Positions 31,365-42,000 of a stretch of DNA of 64,000 nucleotides are shown here, one piece after another. Location: NCBI GenBank assembly GCA_030710605.1, contig CP092876.1, positions 91,264,890-91,328,889 of the forward strand, given 5' to 3'. The first letter of the stretch is position 1. Each line of letters begins with the position of its first letter. Source of the DNA: Cordylochernes scorpioides (Eukaryota; Arthropoda; Arachnida; Pseudoscorpiones; Chernetidae). Under the pieces are notes generated by a model that was not told where the DNA came from, did not search any database, and worked only from the letters and a program-made list of their open reading frames with translations. Position numbers and translations under genes: made by a program.

Positions 31365-32845
31365 TATTATGGAACAGGGGCTATTCTATACCAGAGGGAC
31401 GTAAATAAAAGGAAGTCACTTCAACTCAGAGTGATTAGTTATTATTCATATACATTTTCCAAGGCTGAACAAAATTATTCCATCACTAAAAAAGAATGCC
31501 TTGCTGTGTTGAAGGCTGTCAAACACTTCAGATGGTATTTGGAAGGCAAGTCTTTTGTTGTCCACACGGATCATCGCGCATTGACACAGCTACTTTCCTG
31601 TGGCCATCTCCGGGATCGACTTGCGAGGTGGCAGCTGTTTCTGAGCTCATTCGAAACGAGAGTGAACCACCGTTCTGGCAGGGAGCTCAGCGATGCAGAC
31701 GCGCTGTCTAGATTGGCTGTAGAAACACCTAATTCCAGCGATCAAACCGTACTGTTTGTTAAACATCAGAGTATTCCTTTAAAATTAGAAGATCACGGGA
31801 AATATTTTGTCCCTCACGAACATCGAACTTCAATTTCATCTATGTACCATGATGATCCCTTATCAGGAGGACATTCGGGGTTTTGGAGGACATATTATAA
31901 AATGAAGCAACGCTTTGTTTGGCCTGGTATGAAGAATGACATAAGGAAATATGTATCTTCTTGTCCTATCTGTCAAAGGGTCAAGTTCAAGTATAAGAGC
32001 CGTCCTTCAAAGATGAGTTTGCCCCATCAATCAAGGGTACCTTTCCATACTGTACATGTAGATTTCGCCGAGGCTCCTTCTAACATCAAGGATAAGAATT
32101 CAACATTTCTAATAATTATTGACGAGGCTACTAGGGTGGTTCAAGCAAGGCAATGAAACAACATGGCCGTGCTCTAATAAAATATTTCAACGAACATGAG
32201 GATCTGAAATCAGTGAGAACTATAGTCTCCGATCAAGGGAGATCATTTGTGTATGGAAAATTCCCTAGGTGGGTAACCTCCAAAGACATCCGATTAATAA
32301 CTACTTCTCCTTATCACCCTGCAGGAAATGGTTTAGCGGAACGAGCTATACGAGATATAAAGACCTTTCTCTCGTGCTATCCTCACTTCAAGGGTGGATG
32401 GAAAAATGCCTTAGAAGCGGCAGTACGCTACCATAATAGATCCTACAACTCCTACCTGGGTTGCTCCCCTTTATTCAAACTTACAAAAACTTCCCCTGTT
32501 TTACCTGCCGATAAAGAGCTTAATCTTCACTGTCCCCTTTATGAAACAGAAAAAAGTCAAATTGAGCAAAACCTCTACCGACAAAGAACAAAGTTTTATT
32601 TTAACAGTCGTAAGAAGGCCCTGCCACCAGAGATGAATATCGACGATTATATTTTGGTAAGACATCAGAAGGTTGGAAAAGAATGGAAGCTATCTGGTCC
32701 GCATCGAGTGACAAGGGTAACCAAAATGGATGGCCACCCCAAATATGTTGAATATGAGTCTGATGATAAAACTCCAAGAACGGCTCACATCTCCAATATC
32801 CAACCTTATCTACATCGACATCCCAGGAGGGATGAAGTCGTTTGA
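31365..32845 (+). pseudogene. Gypsy 3 RNase H and integrase
   Basis: RNase H: YTFSKAEQNYSITKKECLAV, VVHTDHRALTQLL, DADALSRLAV (31,431-31,725). Integrase zinc-binding part: GGHSGFWRTYYKMKQRFVWP and CPICQRVK. Core: first Asp in VHVDFAEAPS, then a TGA at 32,154, then a shifted frame with VSDQGRSFVYG (second Asp) and NGLAERAIRDIK (Glu). It ends at 32,843 just before the purine tract. One stop or frameshift in integrase and one in RNase H. Confidence 0.92.
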
Positions 32846-32857
32846 AGTCGGGGAAGT

Positions 32858-33069
32858 TGTAATATACCTTATAATCATATTATAATCTACTCTGTTTAAT
32901 TGATTTATTTTTGATTGTTTGGATTTGGCAGCACTGTAATGATTGTTGTTGTTAAGAATCTATTAAAAAAGTGTATGTTTGACATTAGAAAGATATATAA
33001 TTAAAATTTGTTTATTAATTTAATAAAGCATATTTATTTATTTAATCGAAGAGAGAGAGGAACATCACA
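32858..33069 (+). repeat. Gypsy 3 right LTR
   Basis: Partner of 28,692-28,895. Flanked on the right by TCTAC. Confidence 0.92.
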
Positions 33070-33530
33070 TCTACATTACAAAATCATCGTATAATCATGA
33101 TAATATTTAGAGCAGATTGTGTTTAATTATAACAGATAAATTAGAATATTTATCTTGATTATTTTTTGCGAAAAGTTATTTCAAAAATTTTAGTTGCTAG
33201 AAACCTTCCCAGTACTATACTAAATAACTTCCCAAAGTTTCATGGCGTTCCAATGAGTGGTTTGGTCAGGCATAAAGGTCAGACACACATTCATTCAATA
33301 TAGATGAATTTTTATCGAACATTATATTAGTCAATAAAATATTTAAAATATAAATGAGAAATGTGTTTTTTGTATTTTTTAAAATATGAAACATTTTTTA
33401 TAACAAAATCTTTCTAAATTCGGTTCAATTCAACCCCAAATTCCCATTTATATCTATTGCACACCAAATCTATCTCCACACGGAATATATTCACAATTCA
33501 GAGATAAATTTACTGATATACTCTCAGCGT
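33070..33530. repeat. Right part of the repeat split by gypsy 3, then plain AT-rich DNA
   Basis: 33,070-33,305 resumes the interspersed repeat. 33,306-33,530 has no feature. Confidence 0.55.
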
Positions 33531-34675
33531 GATAATCTATATATATATGAAATTGAATTTCTGTCTGTATGTTTGTACTCTATAGATTCAAAAACCATGC
33601 ATCCAATTGCTGTGAAATTTTGGGATATTATTAGGTATATCCCCGGGAAGGTTTTTAAAAAATAATTTCTTGAATATCTTGAATATCCTTAGAGTTTTTT
33701 GAAGATTTGTATATTTAACTCGCAATCAGCGCCCCCATTGCTACGGAGATAGGCTTAGGTTTTGGCAGGAAGTATTCTCCACGCCTGATGACCTTGGGTC
33801 TTTCAGGGCTAATATATTAAGTAAAACTAATTCAAATATTAGCACTTTATAATGGCTATAAACTCTTGGCATTTCAATATTAATATATATTTAAAGAAAA
33901 TATTGTAACGTCTTTGTGTTAAATGTTAAAATGTTGCAATGTTAAAATATATTTTTACATTGTTAATATAATTTGTCATTGTTTTATAATAATGAAGATG
34001 CAAATAGAATTGTTGTTGTTGTGGAAATATCTTTATTTACGAAGCTGCTAACCAGAATGAATGATTTTTGAGCCAATTGTTGTTGTTGTTTATTATCGTT
34101 TGTTTATATAAAAAATGCATTGTATGTGATGATGAAAACAAAAATGAATTTTTAAATTAATATACATAATTCATTGAGAAAAAAAGAAATAATTAATTAT
34201 AAACTCCACAAACGCGTGACAATATCTTATTTAAAAATTAATAAATGTTTTTTAAAAAATTATGTTTCAAAAATATATTCAAACGAATATAACAATATTT
34301 ATATACGTTTATAAATCTATATATAGGTGAATTGGATGTTTTCTAGAATCGTTTTAGCAAATGTTCGTTAGGCAAACTTTTACTCGGTTAAAAACCGGGC
34401 GAAGCCGGGTAAATTCGCTGAATACATTTATTTACAAATGTTCGTTTGTGGCAAGATACTATTCCTTCATCTTCAAATTACCGAGTGGACCAATTAATAT
34501 GGATTTTATTCAACTTATCGAGTATTTTTAAAGAGACCGGGAAAATTTTCAAATTATCGAGAGTATAGACAAGTGTATATTAGTAGGGATTGAATGTTTG
34601 CTAGAATCGTTTTAACAAATGTTCGTTAGGCAAACATTTACTCGGGTAAAAACCGGTCGAAGCCGGGAACATATA
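33531..34675. repeat. CCCGGCTTCGCCCGG-type repeats, inverted, with an AT-rich interior
   Basis: In reverse orientation: tail 'aaattgaatttctgtctgta' at 33,550, body 'tgaaattttgggatattatt' at 33,611, and heads 'aaaaccgggcgaagccgggt' at 34,391 and 'accggtcgaagccggg' at 34,652. 33,800-34,320 between them is AT-rich, non-coding, with TTG-repeat tracts at about 34,010 and 34,077. Confidence 0.65.
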
Positions 34676-34682
34676 TATATAT

Positions 34683-35235
34683 ATAGAAAATTTGCCGGGA
34701 GGAAATTAATCCATGGAAGCAATAGTCGCCTCTCCCGTCAAAATAAACGTCAGAATCTGACGCCATCTATTGACCGTCGCCGCAACTAACGGCATCGGGT
34801 CGGTGACAAAGCCACAACACCAACTTTGGCAAACTGATAAGCGTCCACCTAGAGACCATGGTTTCGGGCTAATGGCCCTCGGGAGAGAGAGGCGACCATT
34901 GCTTCCATGGATTAATTTCCTCCCCGCAAATTTTCCATCTATGTTTTGCCAATAGATTTGGCCCAGCCACATTGCCAGCAAAACACCTCTTTGGTAGATT
35001 GTGAGGATTCCATTAGATCCCGTGTGAATCTCATGGAATAAAGTCCGCCCTAGACTCTGACGAGGGCCATTAGCCCGAAACCATGGTCTCTAGGTGGACG
35101 CTTATCAGTTTGCCAAAGTTGGTGTTGTGGCTTTGTCACCGACCCGATGCCGCTAATTGCGGCGATGGTCAATAGATGGCGTCAGATTCTGACGTTTATT
35201 TTGACGGGAGAGGCGACCATTGCTTCCATATATAT
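34683..35235. repeat. Nested palindromic foldback element
   Basis: Bases 34,706-34,890 recur inverted at 35,060-35,232 ('gtgacaaagccacaacacca' against its complement). The outer part 34,683-34,735 is also inverted at 34,885-34,945 ('ggaaattaatccatggaagc'). Two overlapping hairpins therefore share one arm. TATATATA flanks both ends. GC content is well above the flanks. Open frames of 60-90 codons here are by-products. Confidence 0.85.
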
Positions 35236-35482
35236 ATTGTTACATCATGATTAATGGCGTATTTCTTATATTATTTTTAATATATTTGAAATTTAAATTA
35301 TATATTTATTTATTTTCATATTCTATGATATTTATTTAAAACAGATTATTTAGATTATCATCATTTGTATTTAGGTACACGTGTGACTTCACTGCTCTCT
35401 TTGATGTGAGAAAATAAATAAATGATTCTGGAGGCTACTTAAACTAGACTTATCTCATTATTCCCTTATATAAATTTGTAGG

Positions 35483-36646
35483 ATGGTTGAAACACGCTCT
35501 TGTAAGATGCAAGACCCAGCACAGGAGAGAATCATGCCTGAAGAGTCTGCCAAGCCGCAACCTGGTGCAACAATTGGTAGAGATGCTAGTTCCGACCCAG
35601 TTGTCCTTTATCCCAACATCGACATCCCCAAGTATGATGGAACGGAAGACCCTCACCCATGGATTGAATCTCTTGAAGAAATTGGCTTCCTGTACCATTG
35701 GGCAGACTACATTATTTCTCGTTATGCTGCCATGAATATGATTGGTAGCGCCAAAACCTGGCTGAACCTACACAAGATAAGTTTCACCAGCTGGGAAAAT
35801 TTCAAGAGCCGCCTAATTCAGGATTTTGCCTCAGACGCCAACAAGGAAGAAATGAAGATGAGGCTAAACAGAATGCAGCAGTGGAATGAACCTGCAATCA
35901 GGTTCGCAGAGGATATCCTTGTACTGTGCAACAAGGTCGACCCCCAAATGGAAGAAGAGACTAAATTAAACTGGGTTATTGGAGGGTTAAAGAAAGAATA
36001 CTCTTTTGCCCTTCACCTAAACCTTCCTAAAAATACCAATGAACTTCTAGAAATTTGTAAAAAGCTGGATTTGTTCGAAAAGAATTACCAAGAACGTGCA
36101 GAAAAATCAAAAGCTCTTTATAATGGACCACGCTCTCCTCGTCCCCATCATCAAGAGCAATGGAAGAATGCTATGTCGTTCAGAAAACCATATCAGAACA
36201 CCTCCAAGCCCCAGGCCCCCGCTCCGAGGTACTACCAGAACACCTCCAAGCCCCAGGCCCCCACTCCGAGGTATTACCAGAACAAGCCTCTGCCCCAGGT
36301 ATCTGCCCCTAGACGATCTTACACTCCCAATCCTGAGCAAAAACCGGTCTACACAAGTAAAACATACAATAAGAATCCAAATTCAAATAGGAATAGGAAA
36401 GAAGACGGGAGACCAATATGTTTCAAGTGTAACAAGCCAGGACATGTAGCGCGGTATTGCAGAGTCAGGTTTGTAAGAATTGTGGAAGAGGACCCCATAG
36501 TTACACAAGACAAGGTCGAAGAAGAAATCCGAATGGATAATGTAACTCAGAAGTCGAGACCTCTGCTCTACGCTGACGTAAGTAATAGCCCGTACTCGAG
36601 TATCCCTACAAGGAATAGATATGCCGCATTAGAAGATTTAAACTAA
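35483..36646 (+). CDS. gag: Gypsy 2 gag polyprotein
   Basis: An uninterrupted 387-codon frame starting at ATG 35,483 (MVETRSCKMQ). It forms the retroelement capsid and binds its RNA. The capsid-like domain covers about residues 50-220 (IPKYDGTEDPHPWIESLEE, then TWLNLHKISFTSWENFKSRL). A proline-rich linker at about residues 233-280 contains a near-perfect repeat, QNTSKPQAPAPRYY and QNTSKPQAPTPRYY, with a weaker third copy. The CCHC knuckle CFKCNKPGHVARYC (about residues 313-326) is complete. The homologous gag of gypsy 1 is broken, so this copy shows what that one lost. The next frame, with protease, starts 54 bases later in a different frame. As the rest of the element is gone, expression would have no retrotransposition role. 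Confidence 0.9.
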   Translation: MVETRSCKMQDPAQERIMPEESAKPQPGATIGRDASSDPVVLYPNIDIPKYDGTEDPHPWIESLEEIGFLYHWADYIISRYAAMNMIGSAKTWLNLHKISFTSWENFKSRLIQDFASDANKEEMKMRLNRMQQWNEPAIRFAEDILVLCNKVDPQMEEETKLNWVIGGLKKEYSFALHLNLPKNTNELLEICKKLDLFEKNYQERAEKSKALYNGPRSPRPHHQEQWKNAMSFRKPYQNTSKPQAPAPRYYQNTSKPQAPTPRYYQNKPLPQVSAPRRSYTPNPEQKPVYTSKTYNKNPNSNRNRKEDGRPICFKCNKPGHVARYCRVRFVRIVEEDPIVTQDKVEEEIRMDNVTQKSRPLLYADVSNSPYSSIPTRNRYAALEDLN

Positions 36647-36699
36647 ACATCGCGCCTGAGTCCGTCAATCAAAGCAAGTCGACCACAAATGGAATTAAA

Positions 36700-37443
36700 A
36701 TGTTGGACCCCAAATATAAAATAAACATTAACGTGGATAGAATCGGTATCTGCGAAGCTTTGATTGATACAGGCGCCGATCTTTCAGTGGTCGACCTTAG
36801 TACAGCTCTTAATACAGGTCTTGAAATAATAAACCCTGATAAAATGTGCTCCGGACCCGATTGCAAAGAATTAGATATCGTAGGAAATATTGTTTTAAAT
36901 ATAAAATTTGATGACAAAACAATTACCCATCAATTTGTGATAATGAGAACACATTTGCGAATATTTATACTTGGACGAGATTTTCTTAAGAAAATGAACG
37001 CAAAAATTGATTGTCAGCGTGAAATAATCAAATATGACTTGACAGAAAATCGTGACGTAATCAAATATCAACAGAAGAAAATAAAAAGTGCAAAGGATGC
37101 CATTATACCAGAACTTTCTATTAAATTGATTAATGCATTTGTAGAAGCAGAGGATGGCGAATACATCATCGAGGAGAACCATAAAATGTTTCAAACAAAT
37201 GGACTTCGACTAGCGAGAAGCTTAATAAATGTTGTGAATAAGGAAACATATATCTGGATAACAAACCCTTACCCTCGACCATTAAAAATATTAAAAAACC
37301 AAACATTGTGCTTTGGAAGCCAGCCAGCCGAAGTGAATCTTATGGAAGAAAGTGAACAAAAAGAGCATGAAGAACCCCAATTTCAGATAAACGAAAATTT
37401 AGCATATAAGGAAAAGGAGCAATTGAAACAAGTTTTGGAAAGG
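36700..37443 (+). pseudogene. Gypsy 2 protease and pol linker, truncated
   Basis: Open from MLDPKYKININVDRIGICEA. The aspartic protease motif ALIDTGADLSVVD is complete (about 36,754-36,792), and ILGRDFLKKMNAKIDC is the second conserved protease block. The linker before RT runs to KEKEQLKQVLER, where the mariner junction cuts it; the final Ser-Pro and stop belong to the mariner side. Intact protease but no RT. Confidence 0.88.
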
Positions 37444-38658
37444 TCCCCATGAGATATTATACACTAGTGCCAACGGTTTTTCCAATCTTCGAAGCACTTC
37501 AAAAAATCTTTTTCAGCTCCTCCTTCGATGCCGTCTTTATCTCGTCAAGCGTAGCGTAACGTCGTCCTCTCATGGGCCTCTTCAGTTTAGGGAACAAGAA
37601 AAAGTCACAGGGGGCCAGATCTGGGGTAAACGGTGGCTGCGGCATCATTAGTGTGTTGTTTTTGGCCAAAAAGCCGCGCACAAGCAACGATGTGTGAGCA
37701 GGGGCGTTATCGTGGTGCAAAAGCCAATTTTTGTTCTTCAACAAATCCGGGCGTTTCTGGCGGATTACTTCGCGCAAATTGCGCATAACGTGCAGGTAAT
37801 ATTCCATATTGACCATTCTGCCCTGTGGCAAGAACTCATGATGCACCACGCTCCTGCAATCGAAGAAAACTGTCAGCAAAACTTTCACATTCGACTGAAC
37901 TTGGCGAGCTTTTTTCGGTTTTGTTCGTGCGGCAGCTTCCATTGAGATGATTGAGCTTTGGTTTCCACGTCATAACCATAAACCCACATTTCATCACCAG
38001 TTATGACCCTCTGGAGCAAATTTGGGTCGTCGAGGACAGAGTCCAACATCTCATTAGCAATGTTCATGCGATGCTGTTTTTGGTCGCAATTGAGCAATTT
38101 TGGTACGAATTTCGCGGTGACCCGTCTCATGCCCAAATCATTGATAAAAATCGAATGTCACGAGCCAATCGATATGTTTAGGTCCTCAGCAATTTCTCTA
38201 ACGGTGATTTGACGATTAGCCAATATCATTTTCTCCACTTCATTAATTTTTTCGTCTGTTGTTGTAGTGCTCGGGCGTCCGGCACGCCCTTCGTCGTTTA
38301 CATCTTCTCGGCCTTCTGAGAACATTTTGTACCACCGATAAACGTTGCTTCGGTCGTAGGTAGCTTCTCCGTATGCCACAGTCAACATTCGGAATGCATC
38401 CGCGCACTCAATTTCGTTTTTCAAACAAAATTTTATACAGGTTCTTTGATCCATTTTTTTAATAGGTAAAAATCGAAGACGATCCAAAACCCCTGCAAGC
38501 AAAGCAGCTGTCAAAAATTAAGTGAACATTCAAAATGGACGAGCTTGTCGGCATAAGTGAGAGACATGAGTACCAACATAAAGCCACAAAAAGATCGAAA
38601 TTCGAATATACGTAACCCGCGAAAATTCATAATTAGCGATACATTTTGAACACACCTA
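37444..38658 (-). mobile_element. mariner transposon, 3' end truncated
   Basis: On - the transposase starts at 38,454 (MDQRTCIKFCLKNEIECADA). The N-terminal helix-turn-helix region includes YRWYKMFSEGREDVNDEGRA and GRPSTTTT. A frameshift near 38,160 leads to RRVTAKFVPKLL. Catalytic motifs are TGDEMWVYGYD (first D), LLHHDNAPAHTS (second D) and PDLAPCDFFLFPKLK (third D), consistent with DD34D. It ends RWH-stop-CIISHGD near 37,446 and then runs into gypsy sequence. The right terminal repeat, TAGGTGTGTTCAAAATGTAT, is present (38,638-38,658, - strand) next to TA. The left terminal repeat is missing. Irritans-type by resemblance. Confidence 0.93.
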
Positions 38659-39056
38659 TATAGAGTATATATATTCATATGTAGAATAGATTTGGAGTCA
38701 ATTATGTAAATATCTTCATGTATATACATATTATATCTTCTCTTGATTCATTTATTCGGTAATAGCCTGTTGAAGGACGTCATACAAGTAGTTTGAGGCA
38801 TGGTCAAGATTATACCATATAAGTAAAGAATGTCATTGCCTTTTGATTTTCCTTCTTTTTCGAAATGATAACCGGCAATTCCTCTTCTAGTAAATTCACT
38901 TCTATTGAAGAAATCTAAGAGAAACGGGAATTTTAACAAATATCTATATAATTTAATATCCAAATATTTATCTCCCTCACATGTTTTGACAAGCCTCTAA
39001 GACATTAATCTGATGTACAGCTGTTCTGGTCGTCTGGAATCGATGCAGAGAACGGG

Positions 39057-39094
39057 TATATAAGATGGCGCCGCCTTCTGGCGTGTCAGTAGAC
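39057..39094 (+). promoter_or_regulatory. ILP-A core promoter: TATA box and initiator
   Basis: TATATAAG at 39,057-39,064 and the arthropod initiator TCAGT at 39,086-39,090. The A of the initiator (39,088) is 31 bases after the first T of TATA, the standard distance. The predicted leader before ATG 39,095 is only 7 nt. ILP-B has the same layout. Confidence 0.75.
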
Positions 39095-42000
39095 ATGGCT
39101 TGTTTCAGGGTAAGTCATTTCTCTCCATTGTGTTACATTTTAATTTGTGTTTAAATTTGAAACTACTGTTTATTGTGGTAATTTTTTATTCTCAGTTAAT
39201 AATAATCTCAAAAATGTATATATTCTTATCATTACTATCATTTGCAATTTCTGTTTTAATATTAGTTTGTGGCTTCCACTCAACAACTTAATTATTTTTC
39301 TTTTATCAGAAGGAGGCTATTCACCTTTAAGTTATATTTCTGGCATTGCCTTGTAAGTGGGATAACAGTTCAACTTCTAATCAACATGGGAGCCGAGTGA
39401 ATTCATGTCAGTTCGGAAGATAGTATTTCTTTATTCTTCATTTTTATAGTTTATTGATCTCCCTTGAAATTTATTGTGTTAGTGCTAAAGTAGAATTGTT
39501 CATTGGAGTATATTGGTCATTCTATGTTCATTTTTGTAAGATAATTTGGTTTTTTCCTTCGTATTAGCATGGTATAATTTTATTGTGCAAGCGCTAAAGT
39601 AGTATTGTGTAGCATCTCACGAAGGTGCTAAATATACACATTTGTTTTAAATATCTCAATGTGTAGTTGCTTAGGAATTAATATAAGCCATTGATGGCCT
39701 TGTAAGTGGGATAACAGTTCAACTTCTAATCAACATGGGAGCCGAGTGAATTCATGTCAGTTCGGAAGATAGTATTTCTTTATTCCTCATTTTTATAGTT
39801 TATTGATCTCTCTTGAAATTTATTGTGTTAGTGCTAAAGTAGAATTGTTCATTGGAGTATATTGGTCATTCTATGTTCATTTTTGTAAGATAATTTGTTT
39901 TTTTCTTCGTATTAGCATGGTATAATTTTATTGTGCAAGCGCTAAAGTAGTATTGTTCATTGGAATAGATGGCCGTTCTTTGTTCATTTTGTAATCTAAG
40001 TTGTTTTATTCATTTTATTAGCATGGTAAACTTTATTGTGTAAATGCGAAAGTAGAATTGTTCGTTGGAATAGATTGACCGTTCTTTTTTTTTATAAGAT
40101 GAGTTGTTTCATTCAAGGTAGTAACGTGGTATAAATTTATTGCGTGAGCGATAAAGTAGTATTGTGTTCATTGGAATAGATGGGCCAGACTATGTTATAT
40201 TTGTAAGCTCTATGTTTTATTCATTGTATTAACGTGTACTAGGTTTAATGTGTAAGCGATGAATAGTATTGTGTTCATTTGAATAGAGAGTAGGCAGTTT
40301 ATGTTTATTTTGTAAGCTGTATACTTTCTTACACTACCGTATTGTAGATATATATTGTGAGTACAAACCTAGCATTATGCTTATTGGAATAGTGTCACTT
40401 TTTGTAATCTAAGTAGCTTTATTTATGTCTTTAGCCTGGTAAAGTTTACTTGTGTAAAAGACAAAGTGATATCAATAATTTCAAATTTCAATTTTGTAAG
40501 CTACATTTAAAAATTCATTAAATTATCATGATTTAGGTTTATTTTGTAGAAGCAGAAAATTATTGTTCATTGGAATAGAAAGGTCTATGTTTATCTTGTG
40601 AGCTAGAAAGTTGTTTTTTCATTGATTTATCGCAGTATAGGTTTTTGTGTAAGTGCTGAAAAATACGTACTTGTAGAATTGTTCACTAGAAAAGAGTGTT
40701 CTATGTTTATTTTTAACTACATGTTCATTCATTGTATTAATGTGTAGCTTAGGTTCATTTAATTTAAAACATATAAAGAATCATTTTTTTTATGTTTGTT
40801 CGAATCCCTCCATGATATATGACTGGGACTTCTTCTAATCCCGTAAGAAACCGTTCTGATGTTTTTTATAAAAATTATCCAAAAATGCCTTTATGAGATT
40901 TTAAAAGAGAAAAAAAAACGTTTAGGGTTCTTCATGGTTTGATTGCTTCCAGAATGAGTCTTTGGGTTTCTGGTACTATTTAAGTCTGGATCTTCGTGTG
41001 TTGACAGGTGTTGGTGATTCTGGTATTGACCATCACTCTCTGCGGCGCCATCTCCCTCCAGAAGCGCAAACAGAATCTATGTGGCCATTATCTCGCTGAA
41101 GCTGTTTCAATAGTTTGCCCAAATGGCGTCTACGAGCCGACCAAAAGAGCCCTTTTTCCAGGTCAGTACACCGAGTCCTGGAAGAAATTGACCATTTGGC
41201 TCTGCAACACGGTTTTGTCTTTTAGAGCGAATATTTCTACTTTATATAAGCCACGCTAACGAGGGCCAAACAGCCCAAAATCTATAAAGTTCATGTGACC
41301 CAGGTCAGGATATGCCTTTTTGATATTATATAAATATTTATACTATATTTTAATATATATTTCATGTTGGTGGTATATATACCAAATAAACGTGGCCATG
41401 ATAATCATGGTGTGTAATTAGCGTCTGCTTTTACTGTAAGTACACCCTATGTTCACACTTTTAGAAAGCAATTCGACACCCTGCACTTACGAGTGTTCCA
41501 GAGCCTCGTTTGGTTTATTTATTATCTGACATCTATATAGATAACCAATTCTCTCGCGAATTCTGAGTTCTATGATTCTTTTTGAAATTCTCTGAAATAG
41601 ATATATAATTAATATAAATATAGATCAAAATAATACCAAAGATTACTTGAGTTGAGTTCTTTTCATTCAAATAAGAAATTATATCGTTTGATGTTAAATT
41701 TTATCATCTCTGATTCGATAAAATTTCATAAAAACATACTTGATTTAAATCTCTTGGATATAAATTATAATAATGCAACATCTTTCTGGAAATGAGTTTC
41801 TTTTTGAAAAAATATCAAATGAACTCTACTCTCTCTTTATCTATTTATCCTTATAAATCTTAGTTATTCATATATATACATTTATTTTATATTTAACTTA
41901 ATATAAAACCTTATATTAATAAATATGTAATAAAGTAGTTCCAATATCGCAATCCCTCTCTCTAATACCTAAAAAAATTTGATCTAGCTTTGTACTTTTG

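Larger units (their letters stand above)
28692..33069 (+). mobile_element. Ty3/gypsy retrotransposon 3, structurally full length
   Basis: 4,378 bp. LTRs at 28,692-28,895 and 32,858-33,069 begin TGTAATATACC and end CATCACA; they differ by a few substitutions and an 8-base GA-type insertion. Both sides carry the 5-bp target duplication TCTAC (28,687-28,691 and 33,070-33,074). The primer-binding site TGGCGCAGCCGACAG (28,900-28,914) lies 4 bases after the LTR, and the purine tract AAGTCGGGGAAG stands just before the right LTR. Gag, protease, RT, RNase H and integrase are in gypsy order with no env. A few stops and frameshifts mean the copy is probably inactive, but insertion is fairly recent. Confidence 0.95.
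35270..37443 (+). mobile_element. Ty3/gypsy retrotransposon 2, 5' half only
   Basis: The leader at 35,325-35,370 shares 'tttaaaacagattatttag' with the gypsy 1 LTR. An intact gag and a protease region follow. At 37,443, in the phrase LKQVLER, the element is cut and mariner sequence begins. RT, RNase H, integrase and the right LTR are absent. Confidence 0.88.

Noticed and set aside
34706..34981. ORFs of 91 and 61 codons on opposite strands
   Set aside because: They lie in the foldback arm and are opposite-strand shadows of each other.
39065..39094. Upstream in-frame ATG (MAPPSGVSVD) as the ILP-A start; the same in ILP-B (MAQPSGVSLD)
   Set aside because: It lies 1 base after the TATA box and before the predicted initiator, so it should not be in the mRNA; it would also bury the signal peptide.
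41008..41259. Single-exon B-chain ORF running to 41,259
   Set aside because: It reads through the gtcagt donor at 41,162; the A-chain exon in phase 1 at 43,095 makes a complete precursor.
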